From Patescibacteria group bacterium (lineage in GTDB: Bacteria; Patescibacteriota; Saccharimonadia; Saccharimonadales; UBA4665): a DNA stretch of 64,000 nt. The notes under the pieces were generated by a model. The model was not told where the DNA came from. It made no database searches and saw nothing but the letters and a program-made list of their open reading frames with translations. Both the position numbers and the translations under genes were made by a program. The stretch is taken from contig JARXKL010000003.1 in assembly GCA_030272735.1 (NCBI GenBank), positions 32,192 through 96,191 on the forward strand. Direction: 5' to 3'. Each line of letters starts with the position of its first letter. Position 1 is the first letter of the stretch. This document shows positions 16,848 through 24,473 of the stretch, one piece after another.

Positions 16848-17002
16848 TTAGATATACAGAGTGCGGTAAGAGATCTAGCTCGTTGACCCGCCGGCAACCT
16901 ACACAATAAGTGCAAGGTGCTCCATCTAGCCCGCTTCAGGCGGGGAAGATATTGCCCCTCCATAGGTATCCTTTCTCGCTGATTAGCAGAAAGGATATTT
17001 TT
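16848..17002 (+). promoter_or_regulatory. SAM riboswitch (SAM-I/SAM-IV superfamily) with terminator/SD-sequestering hairpin
   Basis: The aptamer (about 16848-16945) shows the SAM-I/IV core: P1 UAGAU/AUCUA, the strand GAGUGC, P2 GCGG...CCGC, the invariant CCGGCAACC, a P3 hairpin CAC-AAUAA-GUG inside CCU/AGG, then GGUGCUCC. A GC hairpin CCCGC/GCGGG follows. The expression platform is a 10-bp perfect stem (16967-16976 with 16988-16997) followed by five U and then directly the ATG at 17003. The 3' arm contains the Shine-Dalgarno sequence AAAGGA (16990-16995). The same hairpin can thus act as an intrinsic terminator and hide the ribosome binding site. GGGAAGAUA (16943-16951) can pair with the 5' arm as an anti-terminator. 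The downstream genes (PLP enzyme, metK) fit SAM control. Confidence 0.85.
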
Positions 17003-18226
17003 ATGTCAGCCGATAATAATTATGGATTCGCCACAAAATTAGTACATGCCGGGGAGGCGCCAGATCCACTTACCGGAGCAATCGCGCCGGTCCTCGTTCG
17101 AACAAAAACGTTCTCGCAACCAGTGTTTGGAGTAGAGTCTAAATGGCAATATTCACGTGGTAAAAATCCAACACGCAGCATCTTAGAGCTTAAGCTCGAA
17201 GCACTCGCAGGCGGTGGCCAAGCGACGGTATTTGGTTCCGGTGATGCGGCTACTACAATGTTCTTGCTGACCCTCAAGCCCGGCGATCGTTTAGTTTGTT
17301 GCAAGGAACTTTACGGCGGCACTATTCGATTATTCGAGCAGCTTTTCAAAGATTTTGGTATACACGCCGACTATGTCGATGTCCAAGATCTTGCAGCAGT
17401 TAAAGCGGTACAGACTGATCGGACGGTGGCCATATGGACCGAGAGTCCAACTAACCCAAAGCTTGGTATTATCGATCTACATAAAGTAGGGGAAGTCGCA
17501 AAGGCAACAGGACTGCGATTCATAGCCGATCTTACATTTGCTCCGCCTGTAACAACAGATCCGTTCGCATACGGTGCAGAGACCGTCATATATAGTCTCA
17601 GTAAATATTTTGCGGGCCATAACGATGTTATCGGCGGCGCTGTTGTAACAAAAAATAAGGAATTGTACGACCGTTTGGTATGGTTGCAATGGTCGGTAGG
17701 TGCTGTGCTATCACCAGACGAATGCTACCGGGTAATTCAGGAACTCAAAACACTCGGAATGCGCTGGGAGCGAGTTAGCGCGTCTGCGCAAATTGTCGCC
17801 GAGCATTTGCAAAAGCACCCCCAAATTACTAAGGTTTATTACCCAGGTCTGGACGATCATCCCGGTCGCGATATTGCCATCAAGCAAATGAAAAACGGAT
17901 TCGGCGCAGCCTTGTCATTCGATTTACGCTCAGCAGATTTGCACTTAATTCGTCAGTTCGTAAACTCATTACAAACGAGTCAGCTCGTAGTATTCGGTGA
18001 GAGCCTGGCAAGCCCCGAAACAATACTGGCTCACCCCGCTACTATGAGCCACCGCAGCCTTACGACCGAGCAACGAAATGACTTAGGAATTCATGACAAT
18101 TTCTTTCGCTTGAGCGTAGGATTTGAGGAGCCAAATGACCTTATTAAAGTTCTCGATGAAGCGTTGGCCATTTTCAATACTAATAATGTTGCAGTAGAAA
18201 CAAACGCAGCAACCGTAGCAAACTAA
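17003..18226 (+). CDS. Cys/Met metabolism PLP-dependent enzyme (cystathionine gamma-synthase / methionine gamma-lyase family)
   Basis: The 407-aa product starts at ATG 17003, directly after the riboswitch hairpin; a longer frame from a GTG at 16910 lies inside the aptamer and is rejected. Family signatures are present: TKLVHAGEAPDPLTGAIAP at the start, SRGKNPTR, the glycine loop GSGDAATTMF, ESPTNPKLG, and the PLP lysine in SLSKYFAGHNDVIGG. Members make or break C-S bonds in cystathionine, homocysteine or methionine; sequence motifs alone do not separate synthase from lyase. Placed under a SAM riboswitch with metK, it should either produce methionine precursors or recycle/degrade methionine. 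The stop is 9 nt before metK. Confidence 0.88.
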   Translation: MSADNNYGFATKLVHAGEAPDPLTGAIAPVLVRTKTFSQPVFGVESKWQYSRGKNPTRSILELKLEALAGGGQATVFGSGDAATTMFLLTLKPGDRLVCCKELYGGTIRLFEQLFKDFGIHADYVDVQDLAAVKAVQTDRTVAIWTESPTNPKLGIIDLHKVGEVAKATGLRFIADLTFAPPVTTDPFAYGAETVIYSLSKYFAGHNDVIGGAVVTKNKELYDRLVWLQWSVGAVLSPDECYRVIQELKTLGMRWERVSASAQIVAEHLQKHPQITKVYYPGLDDHPGRDIAIKQMKNGFGAALSFDLRSADLHLIRQFVNSLQTSQLVVFGESLASPETILAHPATMSHRSLTTEQRNDLGIHDNFFRLSVGFEEPNDLIKVLDEALAIFNTNNVAVETNAATVAN

Positions 18227-18235
18227 GGAGTAGCC

Positions 18236-19339
18236 ATGACAACATTTTTTACGAGCGAATCAGTGTGTGCCGGACATCCGGATAAAATATGCGATGCGAT
18301 AAGCGATGCAATTTTGGATGCGGCGCTAACTCAAGATTCGCATAGCCGAGCAGGTATCGAAACAGTTGCTGGCGCAAACAAGATAGCTCTGTTTGGAGAG
18401 ATAAAAACTACTGCCGATATTAATTACGAAAAAATAGCTCGTGAAACGGTTGCACGGCTCGGCTACACTGTGCCGGCGTGGGGCTTTAGCGGCGAATCAG
18501 AATTCAGTAATGATCTACACCAACAATCCCCTGAAATTGCAATAGGTGTTGACCAAGATGGTGCTGGCGACCAAGGGATGATGTTCGGTTACGCAATAAA
18601 TGAAACACCTGAACTGTTGCCTTTGCCCATTGCTCTTGCACACAGCCTTACAAAGCGCATTGATGAAGCTCGAGAAAGCGGCGAGCTAGAGTGGTTGCGC
18701 CCAGATGGTAAGGCTCAAGTGACAGTTGCATATGAAGAGGGTAAGCCCGTAGCAGTCGCTAAGCTAGTTTTAGCAGTAGCTCATGATGAGCAAACTCCTG
18801 CCGAACGTGTGCGTCAGGACGCACTAGCAGTTATTGTCAAGCCAGTCCTAGATGTCTATAAGCTTCGTTTGCCTGCGAACGAAGATATCGTGATTAACGG
18901 TACAGGACTCTGGCATATACCTGGACCTGAAAGCGATGCAGGTTTGACCGGACGCAAAATCGTCGTTGATACTTACGGTGGCTATGCTCGAGTAGGTGGA
19001 GGTGCTTTTAGTGGTAAAGACCCGAGCAAAGTGGACCGTTCGGGAGCTTATGCAGCGCGATATATTGCTAAAAACATTGTCGCTAAAGGATATGCGACCA
19101 AATGTGAAGTTGGCCTCGCATATGTAATTGGCCAGCCGCTGCCACTGATGCAAACAATTGATACGTTTGGCACGGCAACTGTCACTGAAACAGAACTATA
19201 TGCATATAAAGACAAGCTTATAGATACATCAGTCAAAGGTATAATCGAAGCGCTCGACCTGCGCCGTCCTATATATAGCCAAACAAGTGCCTACGGTCAT
19301 TTTGGAAAAACCGAATTACCATGGGAGCAGTTACAATAA
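18236..19339 (+). CDS. metK: S-adenosylmethionine synthetase
   Basis: The 367-aa protein carries the MetK signatures: SESVCAGHPDKICD at the N-terminus (ATP and methionine loop), GAGDQGMMFGYA (P-loop-like hexapeptide), and GGGAFSGKDPSKVDRSGAY. It makes SAM from methionine and ATP in the cytoplasm. The Shine-Dalgarno sequence AAGGAG lies 6 nt before the ATG, and the gene is 9 nt behind the PLP enzyme, so both are under the SAM riboswitch. The length is slightly shorter than the E. coli enzyme (about 384 aa). Confidence 0.97.
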   Translation: MTTFFTSESVCAGHPDKICDAISDAILDAALTQDSHSRAGIETVAGANKIALFGEIKTTADINYEKIARETVARLGYTVPAWGFSGESEFSNDLHQQSPEIAIGVDQDGAGDQGMMFGYAINETPELLPLPIALAHSLTKRIDEARESGELEWLRPDGKAQVTVAYEEGKPVAVAKLVLAVAHDEQTPAERVRQDALAVIVKPVLDVYKLRLPANEDIVINGTGLWHIPGPESDAGLTGRKIVVDTYGGYARVGGGAFSGKDPSKVDRSGAYAARYIAKNIVAKGYATKCEVGLAYVIGQPLPLMQTIDTFGTATVTETELYAYKDKLIDTSVKGIIEALDLRRPIYSQTSAYGHFGKTELPWEQLQ

Positions 19340-19393
19340 TTGCATCTGCTATAAAGCTTTAGCGAAATATGACCTGTACTGATGTAGCCTTGA

Positions 19394-19440
19394 TTGCGTT
19401 TCTACAGCATAACCGTTATTATATAAAGTACATATAATAA
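19394..19440 (+). promoter_or_regulatory. Promoter with an inverted repeat over the -10 region
   Basis: TTGCGT (19394-19399), a 17-bp spacer and TATTAT (19417-19422) form the promoter. A perfect 9-bp inverted repeat TTATTATAT / ATATAATAA (19416-19424 and 19432-19440, 7-nt spacer) covers the -10 and ends at the Shine-Dalgarno sequence. The left arm is probably upstream of the transcription start, so a DNA operator is more likely than an RNA hairpin. Confidence 0.45.
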
Positions 19441-19448
19441 GGATCAAC

Positions 19449-20297
19449 ATGAAACAGTTACAAAATATTGCACTTGCTCTCAGCGTCCTTGCATTAGCCT
19501 TAGTTGCGCCAGGTTCAGTGGCAGTATTTGCCGAAGGCGGCATTAGCGGCTCATCCGGATCGGGGAGTGGCACCTCAGGTTCATCAACATCAGGATCCGG
19601 AGGCAGCTCTACCGATATTTCAGGCAGCGGCAGCACCAGCGGTGGTGGAAGCACCAGTGGCAGCACGAGTGGCGGCGGCGAAATGCACACTTCTGGTTCC
19701 GGTGGCGGCAGCGCACCACGCGTTCGTACCGCGGAACCTAAGACAGGCGAGGCCCCAGAGAATCAAGTTGAAGCCGAGAACGAAACAACTCAGCCTGAAG
19801 ATTCCAAAGAAGAACTTCACAAAAAAGGTGAAGAACTTATCGCGAAAATGCGCAAAGAACACGGCGACAAGACAGAGAAATCTGCTGATCAGAAGGAGAA
19901 GCTTTGCGAATCACACAAGCAAGGGCTGGAACACAAGTTCAAAGCAATGGAAACCAATAGCCAACGCACCCACGATCGAATAGCAGCTATTTTAGATAAA
20001 GGATTAGCCTTTAAATCAGCAAATAAAATCGAAGATACCAATTTAGAAGCATTAATTGCAACAGCAACCAAAGCTGAAAAAGTTACACAAGTTTCAATAG
20101 ATACACTTAAAGCAGAAAACCCAACAATGGACTGCAATAATGTTAGCGTTGCGAGCGATGTAGCATCATTTAAACTTGCTGCAGAAGCCACACGTTCAGA
20201 TATAAGGGCATTTAGAACAGACGTTAAGAACGTCTTGACCGCACTCGAGACGGCTAAACCTGTTGAAGATAGTACCGCTGAAGGGAGCGCACAATAA
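19449..20297 (+). CDS. Secreted Ser/Gly-rich protein with charged helical C-terminal half
   Basis: The 282-aa protein has a signal peptide (cleavage near VFA-EG, residue 29), then about 65 residues of nearly pure Ser/Gly/Thr low complexity, an acidic Pro/Glu linker, and a charged helical region (about 120-275). Two cysteines flank the helical part (KLCESHK and TMDCNNV). The end of that region (MDC...D..SFK...R.DIRAF..DV..VL) resembles the C-terminal part of the protein at 8877-9608. A good Shine-Dalgarno sequence (AAGGA) precedes the ATG. It may be a surface-exposed stalk or wall-associated protein. The next gene begins on the last base of its stop (TAATG), so they are co-translated. Confidence 0.78.
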   Translation: MKQLQNIALALSVLALALVAPGSVAVFAEGGISGSSGSGSGTSGSSTSGSGGSSTDISGSGSTSGGGSTSGSTSGGGEMHTSGSGGGSAPRVRTAEPKTGEAPENQVEAENETTQPEDSKEELHKKGEELIAKMRKEHGDKTEKSADQKEKLCESHKQGLEHKFKAMETNSQRTHDRIAAILDKGLAFKSANKIEDTNLEALIATATKAEKVTQVSIDTLKAENPTMDCNNVSVASDVASFKLAAEATRSDIRAFRTDVKNVLTALETAKPVEDSTAEGSAQ

Positions 20298-20557
20298 TGA
20301 AAACTAACATCCAATCCGGTTTTAGCCATGTTCTGGTTGTCGTTGCTCTACTAGTCGTCGGTGTTACAGGTTTCGCAGGCTACCGTGTTATGCATTCTTC
20401 GAGCTCCAATGACAGCACTGTCAGTATGAAAGCGAGCGAACCCGCAGTCTTACATAATGCAGCGGATGTTCGTAAAGCTAAAAAAGCTCTCGATGAAACT
20501 GCTTCAACAGACGTGAATCCTAGTCAACTCGATTCAGAGTTGAACGCTCTGCTTTAG
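20297..20557 (+). CDS. Small pilin-like or anchored membrane protein (GF-type leader)
   Basis: The 86-aa protein starts MKTNIQSGFSHVLVVVALLVVGVTGFAGYRV: a short basic leader, Gly-Phe, and a long hydrophobic helix, like prepilins cleaved after Gly. It lacks the Glu at +5 that typical type IV pilins have, so it may be an uncleaved anchor; the same N-terminal style is common in Saccharibacteria. The outer part is short, polar and helical (VRKAKKALDE...). It overlaps the preceding secreted-protein gene by one base, and its stop overlaps the rarA stop (TTAG). Confidence 0.65.
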   Translation: MKTNIQSGFSHVLVVVALLVVGVTGFAGYRVMHSSSSNDSTVSMKASEPAVLHNAADVRKAKKALDETASTDVNPSQLDSELNALL

Positions 20558-21738
20558 TTGAAAAAGTCAGCGTCATGTAGTTCTTCGGGCAAAAAACCTT
20601 GCTGTGGCTTAAAGTTAGCTTCCCATTTCGTATCTTTGCCATAGCCTAAGTCTTTCATGAGTTTGGTAGGGGCATTTCGTAATTGCAATGGGACTGGTAA
20701 GTCTGGGAACTGCTTTGCAGCTGCCTGCGCAGCGTACATAGCATTTGAGACATCACGTGATTTTGGTGCCTTAGCAAGTACAGTTGCACAGTGGAACAAA
20801 TTGTATGAGCCTTCGGGCATGCCTATCCGCTCAATAGCCTGGAATGTAGAGACGGCAATATTGAGGGCCGCCGGTGCAGCCATGCCGATGTCTTCCGAAG
20901 CGAAGATCACCATGCGTCGTGCGATAAACTTTGGATCTTCACCGGCCTGCACCATGCGTGCCAAGTAATAAAGCGCCGCAGTGGCATCCGAACCGCGCAT
21001 CGATTTAATAAATGCGCTGATGATGTTGTAGTGGCTTTCGCCTTTTTTATCGTACCCCGGCACACGCGTCTGCGCTGCCGTTTCAATTATTTGTGGCGTG
21101 ATAGTTTTGCCCGCCGCTAGTTGCGCGGCCAGCTCCATGTTGCCGAGGGCAACGCGGGCATCTCCACCACTCAGTGTGGCGAGCAGATCGCGACTTTTTG
21201 CCGGTAGACTCTTAGCATTCAGTTTAACGTGTACAGCGGCTCTGTCGACGATCGCTATAATTTCCTCTTTACTGAGCGGTTCGAGCACCAGTACCCTCGA
21301 CCGACTCAGTAAAGGATTTATTACTTCGAAACTCGGGTTTTCGGTTGTCGCGCCGACGAGTATAATTGTGCCATCTTCAACATGCGGCAAAAAAGCGTCT
21401 TGCTGCGCCTTGTTAAAGCGGTGTATCTCATCAACGAATAATATTGTTTGCATGCCGAGCCGCTGGTTTTGCGCCGCCCGCTCAATGACCTTCACGACGT
21501 CTGGTTTACCAGATGCAACTGCAGATAGTTCTATATATTCGGCGCCAGTTTCTTTAGCAATAATTCGGGCGAGCGTTGTTTTACCAGAACCCGGCGGTCC
21601 CCACAGGATTAAACTCGTCGGCTGTTTCTGCTCAATAATTTCCTGAATAATTTTACCCGTTCCAACCAAATGTTTTTGACCTACAACGTCAACAAGTGTT
21701 TTCGGTCGTAATCGTTCGGCGAGGGGTTTTGGGTGCAT
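20554..21738 (-). CDS. rarA: Replication-associated recombination protein A (AAA+ ATPase)
   Basis: The 394-aa protein is a RarA/MgsA/WRNIP1 family clamp-loader-like ATPase: PLAERLRPKTLVDVVGQ at the start, Walker A GPPGSGKT (47-54), Walker B FVDEIHRF (101-108), sensor GATTENPSFEV, the Arg finger in LLSRSRV, and C-terminal tetramerisation motifs (KSMRGSDATAALYYLARM, FASEDIGMA). It acts at stalled replication forks. The length is slightly below E. coli RarA (447 aa) but the domains are complete. It is single-gene and converges with the pilin-like gene, sharing stop bases. Confidence 0.95.
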   Translation of the reverse strand: MHPKPLAERLRPKTLVDVVGQKHLVGTGKIIQEIIEQKQPTSLILWGPPGSGKTTLARIIAKETGAEYIELSAVASGKPDVVKVIERAAQNQRLGMQTILFVDEIHRFNKAQQDAFLPHVEDGTIILVGATTENPSFEVINPLLSRSRVLVLEPLSKEEIIAIVDRAAVHVKLNAKSLPAKSRDLLATLSGGDARVALGNMELAAQLAAGKTITPQIIETAAQTRVPGYDKKGESHYNIISAFIKSMRGSDATAALYYLARMVQAGEDPKFIARRMVIFASEDIGMAAPAALNIAVSTFQAIERIGMPEGSYNLFHCATVLAKAPKSRDVSNAMYAAQAAAKQFPDLPVPLQLRNAPTKLMKDLGYGKDTKWEANFKPQQGFLPEELHDADFFN

Positions 21739-21781
21739 GGACTCAGTATAGCCCCTCTTATGACCAAAAGCATAAGCCGAA

Positions 21782-21810
21782 TTGCTATTATTGACAACAA
21801 GTGATATAAT
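21782..21810 (+). promoter_or_regulatory. Promoter of the first alpha/beta-hydrolase-like gene, leaderless
   Basis: TTGCTA (21782-21787), a 17-bp spacer and a perfect -10 TATAAT (21805-21810) end 6 nt before the ATG at 21817. No Shine-Dalgarno sequence is present. Confidence 0.75.
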
Positions 21811-21816
21811 AGCGAA

Positions 21817-23019
21817 ATGTCTGAATTACGATCACCACATGAAATGATACCAGTCGACCAAGAATATATTTTTGACGCACATAAAAGGCTTAACATTCCT
21901 GGCATGAGCGGGGAAACATTACTAGCTATTGAGCGCATCAATGATTCATATGAACGTAATCCTGTTGACTATTTCCAGCGAGTCTTAGACACATCGCGTT
22001 TGCCTATATCTGCAAACGGCGCCCCATACATGGTCGTGAAAGAGAATGGTTCCTCAACTGATACTGCGCTAGCTGTAACGCTCCCATACTGCAATCCAAT
22101 CTATCCAAATGTTCGGAGCGCAGCCCAAACTAGAGAAGCTATGACATCTGGTGACTCGAATGCTTTCGACAGTAATACTTGGAATAATCCTATTAAGCAC
22201 GTGTATCTATTCGACGTAATGAAAGCACTCGGCGTGCGCGATATAGAAGGTCGCACGGTCCCAGTTATAGCCATTGGCGCTGACTCCCAAGACTACAAAC
22301 CTCAACTTAGTAAAGATGACAAAAAAGGGCTTATGCATGGCAAACTCGATGTGTATAGGAAAAACGCTGAAGAAATTCTCGATGCTGAAGGTTATGGGGC
22401 TGTCCACGTTGCAGGCTACTCTCAGGGCGGTAGTGTCGCGCATTCAATTCTTGGCCATTCCAAAAATATTGACGTATTAAGTGGCATCATTGCTGAACCT
22501 CCTACCTACAAAGATCGTTCAATCGGGCAGTTAGCAATTAATTATTTACTCAATAAACCGGCTCCAAAGAACAATTCGGGCGTAAAATCTGAAGAGAAAT
22601 GGACTGAGTCAGGTCCGCAGGTGCGCAAAGACTTGGAATATATCAAGAATGGTTCTGCTAGAACTATGCTGGAATCGATTGCACTTGGTGGCGCTTGGAG
22701 GACAGCATTCGCACTTCGTAAAGGCACAATGCTTCCTGATCTTGAAGCTGCCGCGAAAGCTAGAGGCATATTCCCGCTCACAGTCGCTTGGGGAGAGACG
22801 AGTGCCTTGACACATGACATCGAGCAGTACATACAGCCTGAGCATGGCAAAGAAGTAAATTTACATCCAACATTAGAAGCATTCGAGAAAGAGTCGGCTC
22901 TACGGTTAGTACGTGCTAGAGGACATGAAGCCGTGGGAGCACCTCATTTAGCAGGTGAAAGCCCTCTCTTCTACTCGTTACTCTTCGCTCAGTCAGTTGA
23001 ATGGGTTAAGCTTCACTAA
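21817..23019 (+). CDS. Alpha/beta-hydrolase-like protein (GYSQG nucleophile elbow)
   Basis: The 400-aa protein has a serine-hydrolase nucleophile elbow VHVAGYSQGGSVAHSI with Ser202, preceded by predicted strand IEGRTVPVIAIGAD. Candidate acid and His residues are in VAWGETSALTHDIE and RARGHEAVGAPHLAGE near the C-terminus. There is no signal peptide or membrane segment, so it is cytoplasmic. I cannot name a substrate; lipase, thioesterase or peptidase activity are all possible. The gene after it (23062-24259) has the same length and the same placement of a Ser elbow and late His motif, so the two look like diverged tandem duplicates. Confidence 0.6.
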   Translation: MSELRSPHEMIPVDQEYIFDAHKRLNIPGMSGETLLAIERINDSYERNPVDYFQRVLDTSRLPISANGAPYMVVKENGSSTDTALAVTLPYCNPIYPNVRSAAQTREAMTSGDSNAFDSNTWNNPIKHVYLFDVMKALGVRDIEGRTVPVIAIGADSQDYKPQLSKDDKKGLMHGKLDVYRKNAEEILDAEGYGAVHVAGYSQGGSVAHSILGHSKNIDVLSGIIAEPPTYKDRSIGQLAINYLLNKPAPKNNSGVKSEEKWTESGPQVRKDLEYIKNGSARTMLESIALGGAWRTAFALRKGTMLPDLEAAAKARGIFPLTVAWGETSALTHDIEQYIQPEHGKEVNLHPTLEAFEKESALRLVRARGHEAVGAPHLAGESPLFYSLLFAQSVEWVKLH

Positions 23020-23061
23020 GTCTGGTGAGAATGCTACAAACTTAAACGATACATAGACATT

Positions 23062-24259
23062 ATGGAGCGAGGCCACTCTCATCAGTTTGACGTTAGTAAT
23101 TATAGTTTTGGCAACAGTGAAACATTCACAGCAGAGCGCTGGAAAATATCGCACGATGCCGAGAATTTAACTTCGAGCAGTATCGTCATACCCCGTGCAA
23201 ATATTACACGCGACGATTATTATCAGGCACTCGAGGAGATTAACTCTTCGTGGCAGGTACTGCATGATCCTCTCAGCAGTAAACAGTTTGAGGCAGCAAT
23301 TCCAAATCTAATGCGTGCAACATCAGCAGAAATTGACGCGGAATTATCAACCTTTACCTCATGTTTAAGTAGTAATTTGGGTAATGTCGTGGAACTAGCC
23401 GAGAATGCCGCACTGCACCCTACGGTACCTCGCTTATATATTTCTAGTTTTGGAAATGGAAAATCTAGCTACTGGGACAAAGCTGAACAAGACCATATCA
23501 AAAAAACTGGTTCATTTACCTGGGACGACACAAAGCCATTACCGACGGTCGCTGCGCTTCAAAGAGCTATACAGTCGCATTTTCCAGATTTGACAGTAGC
23601 ACGAATATCTACAAATTCTGCTGGAGGCGCTTACGCTACGGCTTTAATGCAGGCACTTCCGAAGAGCAGCATTACACATGCTTATATAAAAAAGTAGACC
23701 AAATATAAGTCATCATAATCGCAGATTGCTTTGGGCTGCGGGTGTGCTGGCAGGTGACATGCTTGACGACAGAAAATTAAATAAATCATCGAGTGATGAT
23801 TGGTGTATGTCATATGTAATTTTAGAAGAGGCCCGCAAGCTCGTACCACGAATTTATTCTGAAGATGTCAGTGAAAATGTTGCAGATACAATAAAGGCGC
23901 CTTCTAAGACACATGGATTCATAAAAATGATGACCGATATGACCGCCTTGAGTCGGGGCACTACCAAGTCAGGCTATAACCCAGCCGCAATTGACACTGC
24001 TCGAGCGCTGGATCGACAACAAGGAATACATATCACCTATCATATCCCGTTAGGCGATCGCTTATATAATGAAAAATTGGATGTATTTCGGTTTATGCAG
24101 CAAGCCATAATGCTTGGTAAACTATCGGTGAAACATGAGACCGATGTGCAGGAGCGCATCGAGGCACTTATAATGCCTGGGGCGCATCGAGATCATACTG
24201 CATATCCTGGCCTTCGATGGAGCGTTGAAGAATATGCATTTAACCAGAGTTCACATTAA
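23062..24259 (+). pseudogene. Alpha/beta-hydrolase-like gene interrupted by a single-base frameshift
   Basis: Frame 1 runs 23062-23697 (211 aa) and ends at TAG just after an A6 run (23688-23693). Moving to the +1 frame inside that run gives an open reading frame to 24259 that continues smoothly (...AYIK-SRPNISHHNRRLLWAAGV...). Removing one A yields a product of about 398 aa, nearly the length of the 400-aa neighbour. The Ser elbow-like STNSAGG (Ser186) is in the first part and GAHRDHTAYPG near the C-terminus of the second part matches the neighbour's late His motif. It is either a recent pseudogene, a homopolymer sequencing error, or less likely a programmed +1 shift. TACATA lies 6 nt before the ATG. 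Confidence 0.7.
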
Positions 24260-24289
24260 AGAGTAAGAAAAATGCCATTACTGTATGTA

Positions 24290-24473
24290 TTGACGGGGTG
24301 GGCTAATCGTGCTAATGTAAGAGTATTGTTTGAAAAATGAATCCGGGTCTGATACTTAGGTAAAGAGATATAGATACTCGATTTTCGTTTGTAAGCAATC
24401 GATCTATCATCAATTTATTTAAGTGTAGCGCTGCGTTAACAGCGTTATCTCAGAACAGGGGTTCATTTTTTAT
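24290..24473 (+). promoter_or_regulatory. Promoter and long structured 5' UTR of the DEAD-box helicase gene
   Basis: TTGACG (24290-24295), a 17-bp spacer and TAATGT (24313-24318) predict a start near 24325 and a leader of about 150 nt. The leader can form a long hairpin (ATAGAT..CGAT with ATCGATCTAT, about 24369-24412) and a GC stem (CGCTG/CAGCG, about 24429-24444). AGGGG lies 12 nt before the ATG. Long structured leaders are common for cold-shock helicases; here it contrasts with the leaderless habit of most neighbours. Confidence 0.5.

Noticed and set aside
16910..17002. N-terminal extension of the PLP enzyme from a GTG at 16910
   Set aside because: It translates the SAM aptamer and its hairpin; the ATG at 17003 has a Shine-Dalgarno sequence and matches family length.
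19504..19983. Long frame on the plus strand overlapping the Ser/Gly-rich gene
   Set aside because: A byproduct of the repetitive Ser/Gly codons; no start signals and the composition is Arg/Pro/Ala noise.
21098..21646. 182-codon frame opposite rarA
   Set aside because: Shadow of the conserved rarA coding strand; no promoter or homology.
21791..21810. TTGACA at 21791 as -35 for TATAAT at 21805
   Set aside because: Spacing is only 8 bp; TTGCTA at 21782 has the correct 17-bp spacing.
23688..23700. Programmed -1 frameshift at A AAA AAG
   Set aside because: The -1 frame reaches a stop after four codons; the continuing frame is +1.
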